DNA from: Paracidovorax oryzae ATCC 19882
Lineage (GTDB): Bacteria; Pseudomonadota; Gammaproteobacteria; Burkholderiales; Burkholderiaceae_C
Reading direction: 5' to 3'
Length of the DNA: 64,000 nt
NCBI RefSeq assembly: GCF_000687165.1
Contig: NZ_JMKU01000009.1
Location: 62,001 to 126,000 of the forward strand
Each line of letters opens with the position of its first letter. The stretch's first letter is position 1. The notes below the pieces were generated by a model, which worked only from the letters and a program-made list of their open reading frames with translations, searched no databases and was not told the origin of the DNA. This document shows, in pieces, positions 34,398 to 45,517 of the stretch. Made by a program: the position numbers and the translations under genes.

Positions 34398-36134
34398 TTA
34401 TTCGTTCGTCACGGCCAGCACCTCTTCGAGCGAGGTCAGTCCGAGCCGGGCCTTGTGGAGCCCGGATTCGCGCAGCGACCGCACTCCCTCGGCCTTCGCC
34501 TGCTCCGCGATCTCCAGCGCGCTGCCGTCGCGCAGGATGATGCGCTGGATCTCCTCCGAGACCGGCATGACCTGGTAGATGCCGACACGGCCCTTGTAGC
34601 CGTTGTTGCAGGCGGAGCAGCCCACCGGGCGGTAGGTCACCCAGGAGCCGTCGATGTCCTCTTCCTTGTAGCCCGCCTCGAGCAGCGTCTCGTGGGGGAT
34701 GTCCGCGGGCGCCTTGCAGGCGGGGCACAGCCGGCGGGCCAGGCGCTGCGCCGTGATCAGGATCACGCTCGACGCGATGTTGAAGGGGGCAATGCCCATG
34801 TTCCGCATCCGCGTCAGCGTCGTGGGGGCATCGTTGGTGTGCAGCGTGGACAGCACCAGGTGGCCCGTCTGGGCCGCCTTGATCGAGATGTCCGCGGTTT
34901 CCAGGTCGCGGATTTCCCCCACCATGATGATGTCGGGATCCTGCCGCAGGAACGACTTGAGCGCCGTGGCGAAGGTCAGCCCGGCCTTTTCGTTCACGTT
35001 GACCTGGTTGACGCCCGGCAGGTTGATTTCCGACGGGTCTTCCGCCGTCGCGATGTTCACCCCCGGCTTGTTCAGCAGGTTCAGGCAGGTGTAGAGCGAC
35101 ACCGTCTTGCCCGAGCCCGTCGGCCCCGTCACCAGGATCATGCCGTAGGGCCGGCCGATGGCATGGAGCAGGCGCTCCTTCTCCTCGGGCTCGTAGCCGA
35201 GCGCATCGATGCCCAGCTTGGCGCTGCTGGGGTCGAGGATACGGATCACGATCTTCTCGCCGAACAGCGTGGGCAGCGTGCTCACGCGGAAGTCGATCAC
35301 CCGGTCCGGCCCCACCTTGAGCTTCATGCGGCCATCCTGGGGAACCCGCTTTTCCGAGATGTCCAGGCGGGAGATCACCTTGATGCGCGAGGCCAGCTTC
35401 TCCTTGATCGCGATGGGCGGCGACGCGATCTCGCGCAGCTCGCCGTCAATCCGGAAGCGGACCCGGTACTGGTGCTCGTACGGCTCGAAGTGCAGGTCGG
35501 ACGCGCGCATGTTGAACGCGTCCAGCAGCATCTTGTGCAGGAACTTGACGATGGGGGCGTCTTCGACCTCCGTCGCGGCCGTGTCCTGGGCTTCGGTATT
35601 CTCCTGCGACGGCAGGTCGTCGAACTCGAAATCGCCCCCCGACACCATGCTTTCCATGGTCTCGGTCGTGGACTTGGTGGTCGCATCCACCAGCCGCACC
35701 AGCTTGTCGTACTCGGCGATGATCCAGTCCACGCCCATCTGGGTGGTGAACTTGATCTTCTCCGCAGCCTCCTGGTCGGTGGGGTCCGCCGTCGCGACGA
35801 TGAGTCGGTTGTTGCGCTTGCTCAGCACGATGACCCGGTACGCCTGGCAGATCTTCGGATCCAGCACGTCGCGCGGCAGGCGCAGCGGATCGATGGCCTC
35901 GATGTCGAGCAGGGGGGCGCCGAACACCGACGACACGGTATGCGCCAGGTTGATCGGGGAGACCGAACCCGAGCCGGTCAGCTCCGCGATGAAACTGCTG
36001 CGGTTGACCTGGGACTTCCGGTAGATGTCCTCCGCCACCTTCTGGCTCAGCTGCCCGGCCGAGATCAATGCCCGCCCCAGGCCGGGCAGGGCGATACTGG
36101 AAGCATCCTTGAGGGCGTAATCGGCGTCAGCCAT
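34398..36134 (-). CDS. pilB: Type IV pilus assembly ATPase PilB
   Basis: PilB is the hexameric ATPase that drives pilus extension. The 578-residue product has an N-terminal MshEN/GspE-N domain, then the secretion ATPase core with Walker A GPTGSGKT (about residue 336), an Asp box, Walker B DPDIIMVGEIRDLETADIS and a tetracysteine zinc motif (CPACKAP and CSACNNGYKGR). The ATG at 36134 yields MADADYALKDASSIALPGLG, as in relatives; an ATG at 36179 is the alternative. Neither has an obvious Shine-Dalgarno. No pilA is adjacent. Confidence 0.95.
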   Translation of the reverse strand: MADADYALKDASSIALPGLGRALISAGQLSQKVAEDIYRKSQVNRSSFIAELTGSGSVSPINLAHTVSSVFGAPLLDIEAIDPLRLPRDVLDPKICQAYRVIVLSKRNNRLIVATADPTDQEAAEKIKFTTQMGVDWIIAEYDKLVRLVDATTKSTTETMESMVSGGDFEFDDLPSQENTEAQDTAATEVEDAPIVKFLHKMLLDAFNMRASDLHFEPYEHQYRVRFRIDGELREIASPPIAIKEKLASRIKVISRLDISEKRVPQDGRMKLKVGPDRVIDFRVSTLPTLFGEKIVIRILDPSSAKLGIDALGYEPEEKERLLHAIGRPYGMILVTGPTGSGKTVSLYTCLNLLNKPGVNIATAEDPSEINLPGVNQVNVNEKAGLTFATALKSFLRQDPDIIMVGEIRDLETADISIKAAQTGHLVLSTLHTNDAPTTLTRMRNMGIAPFNIASSVILITAQRLARRLCPACKAPADIPHETLLEAGYKEEDIDGSWVTYRPVGCSACNNGYKGRVGIYQVMPVSEEIQRIILRDGSALEIAEQAKAEGVRSLRESGLHKARLGLTSLEEVLAVTNE

Positions 36135-36385
36135 GTAACCAGAGGAGTCGATAGGTTGGAAAGTGAACCATCCTATCATCGCAACCGCAAAGCACCGTGG
36201 ATGGCGTGCCCGGCAATGGGAGGCTTGCGGCTATTGCGCAACCGTTGCGTACGGCATGCACGGAAACGACCCCGCAGCGGGTGCTTCGCGCCGTCTTCTT
36301 CCGGGGGGCGGCGGCGGGGCACACCCGCGGGAGTGTCGTGCTTTCGCGTCACTGGCGTGCCGGCGCGGTGTCCTCCAGAAACGAC
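36135..36385. other. Gene-free stretch upstream of pilB
   Basis: No credible gene is seen on either strand in this interval. It must contain the pilB promoter on the minus strand; I could not fix a convincing sigma-54 or sigma-70 motif. The reading frames crossing it have no recognisable protein character. Confidence 0.5.
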
Positions 36386-36407
36386 AAAGCCGCGTTACCG
36401 CGGCTTT
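36386..36407 (-). terminator. Hairpin downstream of tRNA-Pro
   Basis: The arms AAAGCCGCG (36386-36394) and CGCGGCTTT (36399-36407) are perfect with a four-base loop. It lies 34 bases past the tRNA 3' end in the direction of tRNA transcription, so it probably terminates tRNA-Pro; the trailing T-run is short. Confidence 0.6.
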
Positions 36408-36440
36408 CGTTGGTTCTTGCTGCCAATGCACCAAGGAATC

Positions 36441-36517
36441 TGGTCGGGGTGAGAGGATTCGAACCTCCGGCCTCTACGTCCCGAACGTAGCGCTCTACCA
36501 GGCTAAGCTACACCCCG
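36441..36517 (-). tRNA. tRNA-Pro (CGG anticodon)
   Basis: On the minus strand a 77-base cloverleaf begins CGGGGTG and ends with an encoded CCA. The anticodon stem is CTACG/CGTAG with the loop TTCGGGA, giving anticodon CGG (complement of 36481-36483), which reads CCG. The T-arm contains GGTTCGAATCC. Confidence 0.97.
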
Positions 36518-36545
36518 TATGTGTTTGAAGACCTGCAGCGTCTGT

Positions 36546-37526
36546 TCAAACGCGCCTGTCTAATAGCTGAGACGCCAATTGTAGCAAACCTTCGGTGTAC
36601 TTATTGGAAGGAAGTGCGGATAGTGCGCGAATGGCTTCCTGGGCCTGGGCGGCGGCGGCGGCGCGCGTGGCCTCCAGGGCGCCGGTCTGCTTCACGATCG
36701 CCAGGATGGCGGGCAGTTCGTCGAGCGATCCCTGCTGGATGGCCGTCTCGATCAGCTGGCGCTGGGCCGCGTCCCCGCGCTGCATCGCGATGATCAGGGG
36801 CAGGGTGACCTTGCCTTCGCGCAGGTCGTCGCCGAGGTTCTTGCCCATTTCGGCGCTGTTGCCGTCGTAGTCCAGCACGTCGTCGATCACCTGGAAGGCC
36901 GTGCCCAGGGCCTTGCCGTATTCGGCGCAGGCCTCTTCGGTCCCCGCGGGCGCGCGGGCCAGCACGGCCGCGAGGCGCGCGCTGGCCTCGAACAGTTTGG
37001 CGGTCTTGGAGCGGATGACTTCCAGGTAGCCCTGTTCGTCGAGCGTCGCGTCATGGGTGTTCATGAGCTGCTGGACTTCGCCCTCCGCGATGATGTTGGT
37101 CGCCTCCGACAGGATCTGCATGACGCGCATGTCGTCCGCGTCCACCATCATCTGGAAGGCCCGCGAGTGCAGGAAGTCGCCGACCAGCACGCTCGCGGGA
37201 TTGCCGAAATTCTCGTTGGCGGTGGGGCGTCCGCGCCGCATCGTGGATTCGTCCACCACGTCGTCGTGCAGCAGCGTGGCAGTATGGATGAATTCGATCA
37301 CCGCCGCCAGGTTGAACCGCTGGGCCCCCTGGTAGCCGAGCGCGCCGGACATCAGCAGCAGCAGCGCCGGGCGCAGCCGCTTGCCGCCGGCGGAGATGAT
37401 GTAGCGGGCAATCTCGCCGATGAGGGGGACGGAGGACTGCAGTCGGAGGCCGATGACCTTGTCCACCTCATGCATGTCTTCTGCAATCAGTGCAAGGATG
37501 GCCGAGGTATGGGGCTGGGCGGACAA
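36546..37526 (-). CDS. ispB: Octaprenyl diphosphate synthase IspB-type (trans-polyprenyl transferase)
   Basis: This enzyme builds the all-trans polyprenyl side chain of ubiquinone (C40 is usual in the Burkholderiales). The 326-residue protein has the first aspartate-rich motif LLHDDVVDESTMRRGRPTAN (DDVVD at 88-92), the second motif QVIDDVLDYDG, and the GGKRLRP substrate loop. The start is a TTG at 37526, as no in-frame ATG or GTG fits before the conserved LIAEDMHEVD; this start is the least certain part. It is divergent from rplU, a common betaproteobacterial arrangement. Confidence 0.94.
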   Translation of the reverse strand: MSAQPHTSAILALIAEDMHEVDKVIGLRLQSSVPLIGEIARYIISAGGKRLRPALLLLMSGALGYQGAQRFNLAAVIEFIHTATLLHDDVVDESTMRRGRPTANENFGNPASVLVGDFLHSRAFQMMVDADDMRVMQILSEATNIIAEGEVQQLMNTHDATLDEQGYLEVIRSKTAKLFEASARLAAVLARAPAGTEEACAEYGKALGTAFQVIDDVLDYDGNSAEMGKNLGDDLREGKVTLPLIIAMQRGDAAQRQLIETAIQQGSLDELPAILAIVKQTGALEATRAAAAAQAQEAIRALSALPSNKYTEGLLQLASQLLDRRV

Positions 37527-37556
37527 GGCGAGGGCGGTCTGCGAGGTGAAAGAAGC

Positions 37557-37562
37557 ATTATA
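37557..37562 (-). promoter_or_regulatory. Putative -10 element of ispB
   Basis: On the minus strand the sequence reads TATAAT, a perfect -10, about 31 bases before the TTG start of ispB. The -35 at 17-18 bases (TCCGTG/CTCCGT) is poor. Confidence 0.4.
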
Positions 37563-37629
37563 GGAACGGCCATGCGGTGCACGGAGGACGCCGACGGGCG
37601 CCTGCAGCCTGGGCCCCGCGCAATGCCCA

Positions 37630-37658
37630 TGTACAAGAAGGGCGACGCATGCTATAGT
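37630..37658 (+). promoter_or_regulatory. Promoter of the rplU-rpmA operon
   Basis: The -35 TGTACA (37630-37635) matches consensus at four of six positions, the spacer is 17 bases, and the extended -10 reads TGC-TATAGT (37650-37658). Transcription should start near 37665, leaving a leader of about 47 bases before the rplU ATG. Confidence 0.65.
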
Positions 37659-37662
37659 GCGT

Positions 37663-37690
37663 GGTTCCGTAAAAACGTTTTTGCGGAATC
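37663..37690 (+). promoter_or_regulatory. 28-base near-perfect inverted repeat at the 5' end of the rplU leader
   Basis: The sequence from 37665 to 37688 reads TTCCGTAAAAAC followed by GTTTTTGCGGAA; only T37670 and G37683 are not a Watson-Crick pair, and in RNA they would form U-G. Flanking GG and TC extend the repeat with one more wobble pair. It begins at the predicted transcription start, so it could be a DNA operator or fold as a hairpin at the extreme 5' end of the message. Confidence 0.55.
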
Positions 37691-37711
37691 ATCACTTCTC
37701 AAGAGGTTTAC

Positions 37712-38023
37712 ATGTACGCGGTCATAAAAACCGGCGGCAAGCAGTATCGCGTTGCTTCCGGCGAAAAAATCAAAGTAGAACAGATTGCTGCGGACGTAGG
37801 CCAGGAAATCGTGATCGACCAGGTTCTGGCAGTCGGCAACGGCGCTGAACTCAAGGTCGGCACGCCCCTGGTGTCCGGCGCAACGGTCACGGCCACGGTC
37901 GTGGCCCACGGCAAGCACGACAAGGTCCGCATCTTCAAGATGCGCCGTCGCAAGCACTACCAGAAACGCCAAGGCCATCGCCAGCAGTTCACCGAACTGC
38001 AAATCGGGGCGATCGCCGCTTAA
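37712..38023 (+). CDS. rplU: 50S ribosomal protein L21
   Basis: L21 binds 23S rRNA in the large subunit together with L20. The 103-residue product begins [20 protein letters not shown] and ends with the basic [20 protein letters not shown], matching the family over its whole length. AAGAGG lies ahead of the ATG. rpmA follows 12 bases downstream, as in most bacteria. Confidence 0.98.
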   Translation: MYAVIKTGGKQYRVASGEKIKVEQIAADVGQEIVIDQVLAVGNGAELKVGTPLVSGATVTATVVAHGKHDKVRIFKMRRRKHYQKRQGHRQQFTELQIGAIAA

Positions 38024-38035
38024 GGAGCAGACACC

Positions 38036-38293
38036 ATGGCACAGAAAAAAGGCGGCGGCTCTACGCGAAACGGGCGCGATTCCAAGCCCAAAATGCTCGG
38101 CGTGAAGGCATTCGGCGGTGAGCTGATCAGCGCCGGCTCCATCATCGTGCGCCAGCGCGGCACCAAGTTCCACCCCGGCACGAACGTCGGCGTGGGCAAG
38201 GACCACACGCTGTTCGCCCTGGTGGACGGCCACGTGTCGTTCGGCACCAAGGGTGCGATGTCCAAGCACACGGTCAACGTGACGCCCGCCTGA
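38036..38293 (+). CDS. rpmA: 50S ribosomal protein L27
   Basis: L27 reaches its N-terminus into the peptidyl transferase centre. The 85-residue protein begins [20 protein letters not shown], the mature-type N-terminus without the Firmicute-type cleaved extension, and continues with [26 protein letters not shown] precedes the ATG. It is co-transcribed with rplU and followed by a strong hairpin. Confidence 0.98.
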   Translation: MAQKKGGGSTRNGRDSKPKMLGVKAFGGELISAGSIIVRQRGTKFHPGTNVGVGKDHTLFALVDGHVSFGTKGAMSKHTVNVTPA

Positions 38294-38317
38294 GCGGTTC
38301 CGTCCTGACCATGCAGT

Positions 38318-38350
38318 GAAGCCCCGACCTGTCGGGGCTTCGTCGTTTTG
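38318..38350 (+). terminator. Rho-independent terminator after rpmA
   Basis: The perfect 11-bp arms GAAGCCCCGAC (38318-38328) and GTCGGGGCTTC (38331-38341) are followed by GTCGTTTTG. The two-base gap is tight, so the actual loop would open a few pairs. It separates rplU-rpmA from obgE. Confidence 0.75.
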
Positions 38351-38409
38351 AGCTTCTGCGCCTCGGCGCGCGAGGGCTCCCGGCCGGGGCGGAATCCCCG
38401 TTTTTGTAA

Positions 38410-39492
<1,083 letters not shown>

Positions 39493-39575
39493 CGGGCAGG
39501 GCCGCCATCCCCGGTGGGTGGCGGCGCGGGGGCCGTCGTGGCGGCTGGCGCTAGGTACAAAAAAGACGGGGATAC

Positions 39576-40715
39576 ATGGTTTCGAGCATATTGCGAGATG
39601 CGCGCCGCATCGTGATCAAGGTGGGCTCCAGCCTGGTGACGAACGAGGGCCGGGGACTGGACGAGACGGCCATCACCGAATGGAGCCGGCAGATGGCCGC
39701 GCTGGTGGGTGGAACCGGCGGCCCGCGGCGCGAGGTCATCATGGTGTCCAGCGGTGCGATCGCCGAAGGCATGAAGCGGCTGGGCTGGTCCACGCGACCG
39801 AGCGAAATCCATGAACTGCAGGCCGCTGCCGCCGTCGGCCAGATGGGGCTCGCGCAGATGTACGAGACCAAGCTGCGTGAACAGGGCCTGGGCAGCGCCC
39901 AGGTGCTGCTGACCCATGCGGATCTCGCGGACCGCGAGCGCTACCTGAACGCGCGCTCCACGCTGCTCACGCTGTTGCGCCTCGGCGTGGTGCCCGTCAT
40001 CAACGAGAACGACACGGTGGTCACCGACGAGATCAAGTTCGGCGACAACGACACCCTGGGGGCGCTGGTCGCGAACCTCGTGGAGGCCGATGCGCTGGTC
40101 ATCCTGACGGACCAGAAGGGCCTCTACACGGCGGACCCGCGGCGCGATCCGCATGCGCAGTTCGTGCACGAGGCGGCTGCCGGCGATCCTTCCCTGGAAG
40201 CGATGGCGGGCGGCGTGGGCACCAGCATCGGCCGCGGGGGCATGATCACCAAGATCATCGCGGCCAAGCGCGCGGCCGGCTCGGGGGCCTCCACGGTGAT
40301 CGCCTGGGGGCGCGAGCCGGACGTGCTGCTGCGGCTCACGCAGGGCGAGGCCATCGGCACCCTGCTGGTGGCGCAGACCGCCAAGAAGCAGGCCCGCAAG
40401 CAGTGGATGGCTGACCACCTCCAGCTGCGCGGTGCCGTGACGGTGGACGTGGGCGCGGCGGCCAAGCTGCGGCAGGAAGGAAAGAGCCTGCTGCCGATCG
40501 GCATGGTCGCGGTGGAGGGCGAGTTCTCCCGGGGCGACGTGATCGCCGTGCGCGACCCGGCAGGCGCTGAAATCGCCCGCGGGCTCGCGAACTACGCCAG
40601 CGCCGAGGCGCGGTTGCTGTGCCGCAGGCCGTCTTCGGAGTTCGAGCGGCTGCTGGGCTACAGCGCCGAACCGGAAATGGTGCACCGGGACAACCTGGTG
40701 CTGTCCGGCGGCTGA
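39576..40715 (+). CDS. proB: Glutamate 5-kinase ProB with PUA domain
   Basis: ProB phosphorylates glutamate in the first, proline-inhibited step of proline synthesis. The 379-residue product has the amino acid kinase fold ([69 protein letters not shown]) and a C-terminal PUA domain from about residue 285 ([20 protein letters not shown]). proA is not adjacent. It sits 83 bases after obgE and before a strong terminator. Confidence 0.97.
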   Translation: MVSSILRDARRIVIKVGSSLVTNEGRGLDETAITEWSRQMAALVGGTGGPRREVIMVSSGAIAEGMKRLGWSTRPSEIHELQAAAAVGQMGLAQMYETKLREQGLGSAQVLLTHADLADRERYLNARSTLLTLLRLGVVPVINENDTVVTDEIKFGDNDTLGALVANLVEADALVILTDQKGLYTADPRRDPHAQFVHEAAAGDPSLEAMAGGVGTSIGRGGMITKIIAAKRAAGSGASTVIAWGREPDVLLRLTQGEAIGTLLVAQTAKKQARKQWMADHLQLRGAVTVDVGAAAKLRQEGKSLLPIGMVAVEGEFSRGDVIAVRDPAGAEIARGLANYASAEARLLCRRPSSEFERLLGYSAEPEMVHRDNLVLSGG

Positions 40716-40735
40716 ACCGCCCCCGTCGCCAAGGC

Positions 40736-40767
40736 AAAAGGGCGCTCCAGGGAGCGCCCTTTTTTTG
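40736..40767. terminator. Bidirectional terminator between proB and rppH
   Basis: The stem GGGCGCTCC/GGAGCGCCC is flanked by AAAA on the left and a T7 run on the right (40736-40767). This gives a U-tract on both strands, fitting the convergent ends of proB (+) and rppH (-). Confidence 0.88.
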
Positions 40768-40777
40768 TGCGGCCGTG

Positions 40778-41458
40778 TCAGCCGGCCGACTTCTGGATGC
40801 CGGGCATGCCCGGATCGCCATCCCCCGTCCGGGGATCGGGGTCGAAGCTGGCGCCTGGCGGCAGCTCCATGCCCGGGTGGACCAGCAGGGAGGTGGTCCG
40901 CAGCTGCGTCGTGGTGCCGAGCGCGACCTCCGGAGCGCCTTCACGTTGGCGCATGCCGCTGCGCAGGTACCGGTTGCGCTGGTCGTTGCGCGGCAGGAAG
41001 CGTGCCAGTTCGGTCAGGGCCATTTCATAGACACCGCGCTTGAACTCCACGACGACATCCAGCGGAACCCAGTAGTCGTTCCAGCGCCAGGCATCGAACT
41101 CGGGGTGGTTGGTCGCCCGGAGGTTCAGATCCCAGTCGTGGCCGACGAGCTGGAGCAGGAACCAGATCTGCTTCTGGCCCTTGTAGTGGCCGCGTGCGTC
41201 ACGGCGGATGTACCGGTCTGGCACCTCGTAGCGCAACCAGTCCCTTGTGCGGGCCACCACGCGGACGTGGCACGGCTGCAGCCCCACCTCCTCGTGCAGT
41301 TCACGGAACATGGCCTGCTCGGGAGTCTCCCCTCGATCAATGCCACCTTGCGGGAACTGCCAGCTGTGGGTGCGGATCCGCTTGCCCCAGAACACCTGGT
41401 TCCTCTGGTTGAGCAGGATGATGCCGACGTTGGGCCGAAAACCGTCCCGGTCGAGCAT
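40778..41458 (-). CDS. rppH: RNA pyrophosphohydrolase RppH
   Basis: RppH removes pyrophosphate from 5'-triphosphate mRNAs and so starts RNase E-dependent decay. The 226-residue protein begins [20 protein letters not shown], has the Nudix box [20 protein letters not shown] with VGL (residues 38-60) and the RppH-specific [12 protein letters not shown] and [20 protein letters not shown]. It is about 50 residues longer than the 176-residue E. coli enzyme; the extra C-terminus is Pro/Gly-rich and probably disordered. It is divergent from proS. Confidence 0.95.
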   Translation of the reverse strand: MLDRDGFRPNVGIILLNQRNQVFWGKRIRTHSWQFPQGGIDRGETPEQAMFRELHEEVGLQPCHVRVVARTRDWLRYEVPDRYIRRDARGHYKGQKQIWFLLQLVGHDWDLNLRATNHPEFDAWRWNDYWVPLDVVVEFKRGVYEMALTELARFLPRNDQRNRYLRSGMRQREGAPEVALGTTTQLRTTSLLVHPGMELPPGASFDPDPRTGDGDPGMPGIQKSAG

Positions 41459-41488
41459 AATCTAACCCCAATTTTTAAAACTGTATCC

Positions 41489-41516
41489 ATTATGCACGGG
41501 CATGGGTGCGCGGCAA
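41489..41516 (-). promoter_or_regulatory. Putative rppH promoter
   Basis: On the minus strand TTGCCG (41511-41516), a 16-base spacer and CATAAT (41489-41494) lie about 30 bases before the rppH ATG, with GGGG as a possible ribosome-binding site in between. Confidence 0.5.
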
Positions 41517-41550
41517 GCGTACCGGCCCGGATGGTGAATTCCCTCGTGCA

Positions 41551-43292
<1,742 letters not shown>

Positions 43293-43296
<4 letters not shown>

Positions 43297-43973
43297 ACTG
43301 GGGTGGTGGGGTGAGGGGCGGGTCGCCCGGCAGGGGCCTGTCCCGGCGGGCGTGCGTGCTGGCCGGTGCGTCCTCAGGATTGGCCGGGTGGCTCGGCGTG
43401 CCTGCGACCGCCCATGCGGGCGGGCAGCTGGAAGAGCCGCTCATGGATTCGGTGCGCACCGCGCTCACGTCCGCGATCGCCAACCAGGCTCCGCCCGAGC
43501 CGAATTTCTCGACCACGGAAGCCCGGCTGCACTACCTGCGCTGGCTCGGCACCATGAGCGACCGCCTGCGGCGCCGCAAGCCCGACTGGGAAGTGCGCCG
43601 CGACTTCCTGCAGACCGTGTGGTATGAGTCCAAGCGCGCGGGCCTCGATGTTTCGCTCGTGCTCGGGCTCGTGCAGGTGGAGAGCGCATTCCGCAAGTAC
43701 GCAGTCTCGAGCGTGGGCGCGCGCGGCTACATGCAGGTGATGCCGTTCTGGACACGCGTCATCGGCGACGGCGATGCGAGCAAGCTGTTCCACATGCAGA
43801 CCAACCTGCGCTTCGGCTGCGTGATCCTGCGCCACTACCTGGACCGCGAGCGGGGCGACCTGTTCATGACGCTCGGTCGCTACAACGGCAGCCGCGGGCG
43901 TTCGCCGTACCCGGATGCGGTGTTCGCGGCGCAGCGCAACTGGCTGTTCGAGGAGCGCGTCCGGTCCGCCTGA
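43293..43973 (+). CDS. Lytic transglycosylase (SLT domain), likely Tat-exported
   Basis: This 226-residue protein is a small soluble lytic transglycosylase that would cleave glycan strands of murein. The N-terminus has a twin-arginine-like signal ([20 protein letters not shown], predicted cleavage after AHA at about 42). The SLT domain contains the likely catalytic Glu130 in [14 protein letters not shown], then [15 protein letters not shown] and a late [16 protein letters not shown]. The ATG overlaps the proS stop by 4 bases, so the two are translationally coupled. The twin arginines are suggestive; Sec export is possible. Confidence 0.88.
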
Positions 43974-43992
43974 GCGGGCCGATGCGTCGCGT

Positions 43993-45333
43993 TCAGCTGC
44001 CCGGTGCCGGCGCTGCCGGCCCGGAGCCCGCCGGGTGTGCACCACCTTCCTGCAGGCGCGAGACCATGATCTGGTCGATGCGGTAGCTGTCCACGTCCAG
44101 CACCTCGAACTTGTAGCCGCCCCAGTTCACGCTGTCCGTGCGGCGGGGCACGCGGCGCAGCATCACCATGAGGAAGCCCGCCAGGGTCTCGTATTCTCCG
44201 GCATGGGGCAGTTCGTCGAGGTGCAGGGCCCGCAGCACGTCGCCCACGGGCGTCACGCCGTCGATCAGCCAGGAGTTCTCGTCGCGCCGGACGATCTGCT
44301 CCTCGTCGTCCGGGCCGATCAGGTCGCCCATCACCGTGCTCATCACGTCGTTCAGGGTGACGACACCCACGACGAGGCTGTACTCGTTGACGATCACGGC
44401 GAAGTCCTCGTGCACCTGGCGGAACTGGTCCAGCACCTCCGCCAGCGAAAGGCGGTCGGGCACGATGAGCACCTTGTGCACGAGGCCTTCGTCCTTCAGG
44501 GAGATGGGCTGGTTGTTCAGCACGCGCTGGAAGAGGTCCTTGGCATCGACGTAGCCGACGACGTGGTCGATGTCCCCTTCGCACACGGGGTAGGTGGAGA
44601 AGGGCTCGGCCGCGATGCGCGCGCGGATGAGCTGGTCCGGGTCGTCGCGCAGGAAGAAGGCGATCCGGTCGCGCGGCGACATGGCGCTGCTCACGGGGCG
44701 GGAGTCGAGTTCGAACACGTTCTCTATCACCTGCTGCTCGCGGGCCGCCAGCACGCCGGCGCGGGTGCCGGCCTCCATCATGGCCAGGATGTCGTCGGAC
44801 GTGATGCGGTCGTCGCGCAGTGACGACAGGCCGAGCACGCGGAACAGCAGGTCGGCGGCGCGGCTGTAAAGCCAGACGACGGGCCGCAGCACCGCCATGA
44901 GGACCGCCATGGGCCGCGCGACGAGCACGGCGAGGCGCTCGGAATTGACCATGCCCAGGCGCTTGGGGAACAGGTCGGCGAACAGGATGAAGAGCGACGT
45001 GATGGTCAGGAACGACGCCAGGAAGCCGAAGGTCTCGGCACGCGCGTCGCTGAGCCAGAACTGGAGCAGGGCGGTGAAGTGGGGACTGAGCGCGCCTTCA
45101 CCCACGATGCCGCCGAGGATGGCGACGGCGTTCTGGCCCACCTGCACCACGGTGAAGTAGTCGCCCGGCTGCTCCTGCATGCGCATGACGCTCTCGGCGC
45201 GCGCCTCCCCCTCGTCGGCGAGCTGGCGCAGGCGCAGCCGGCGCGAGGCAGCCAGGGAGATCTCGGCGACGGAGAAGAAGGCGCTGGCCACGATGAGGAG
45301 GCCGATGAGGAAGAAACTTTGCGACAGGGTCAT
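43993..45333 (-). CDS. CNNM/CorC-type transporter-like protein (DUF21-CBS-CorC_HlyC)
   Basis: The 446-residue membrane protein has an N-terminal DUF21/CNNM transmembrane domain (ASAFFSVAEISLAASRRLRL; ILFADLFPKRLGM), a CBS pair at about residues 205-325 (PVSSAMSPRDRIAFFLRDDP; VGYVDAKDLFQRVLN; VIVNEYSLVVGVVTLNDV) and a C-terminal CorC/HlyC domain. Relatives such as E. coli YtfL (PaeA) are linked to polyamine or cation export; the old label haemolysin is not supported by function. The ATG at 45333 gives the family N-terminus MTLSQSFFLIGLLIVAS. Confidence 0.87.
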   Translation of the reverse strand: MTLSQSFFLIGLLIVASAFFSVAEISLAASRRLRLRQLADEGEARAESVMRMQEQPGDYFTVVQVGQNAVAILGGIVGEGALSPHFTALLQFWLSDARAETFGFLASFLTITSLFILFADLFPKRLGMVNSERLAVLVARPMAVLMAVLRPVVWLYSRAADLLFRVLGLSSLRDDRITSDDILAMMEAGTRAGVLAAREQQVIENVFELDSRPVSSAMSPRDRIAFFLRDDPDQLIRARIAAEPFSTYPVCEGDIDHVVGYVDAKDLFQRVLNNQPISLKDEGLVHKVLIVPDRLSLAEVLDQFRQVHEDFAVIVNEYSLVVGVVTLNDVMSTVMGDLIGPDDEEQIVRRDENSWLIDGVTPVGDVLRALHLDELPHAGEYETLAGFLMVMLRRVPRRTDSVNWGGYKFEVLDVDSYRIDQIMVSRLQEGGAHPAGSGPAAPAPGS

Positions 45334-45517
45334 GGGACGGGCGGGCGCCGCCATGGATGTGTCGTGTGAAAGGCCGTGCGCCAGCTTTCCGAGTGTACGC
45401 GGGCCGTGCCGGCGCGGCCGTGCGGAACAGTCCAGCCGGCTTGCGCGGCGGATCAGCGGGGCATGCGGTGCACGGCGGCCCCTCCGCCGTGCCCGCGCGC
45501 CGTGCAGGAATGGCCGG

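Noticed and set aside
36441-36517. tRNA-Pro as an integration site
   Set aside because: No integrase or direct repeat is found beside it; the neighbours are core genes.
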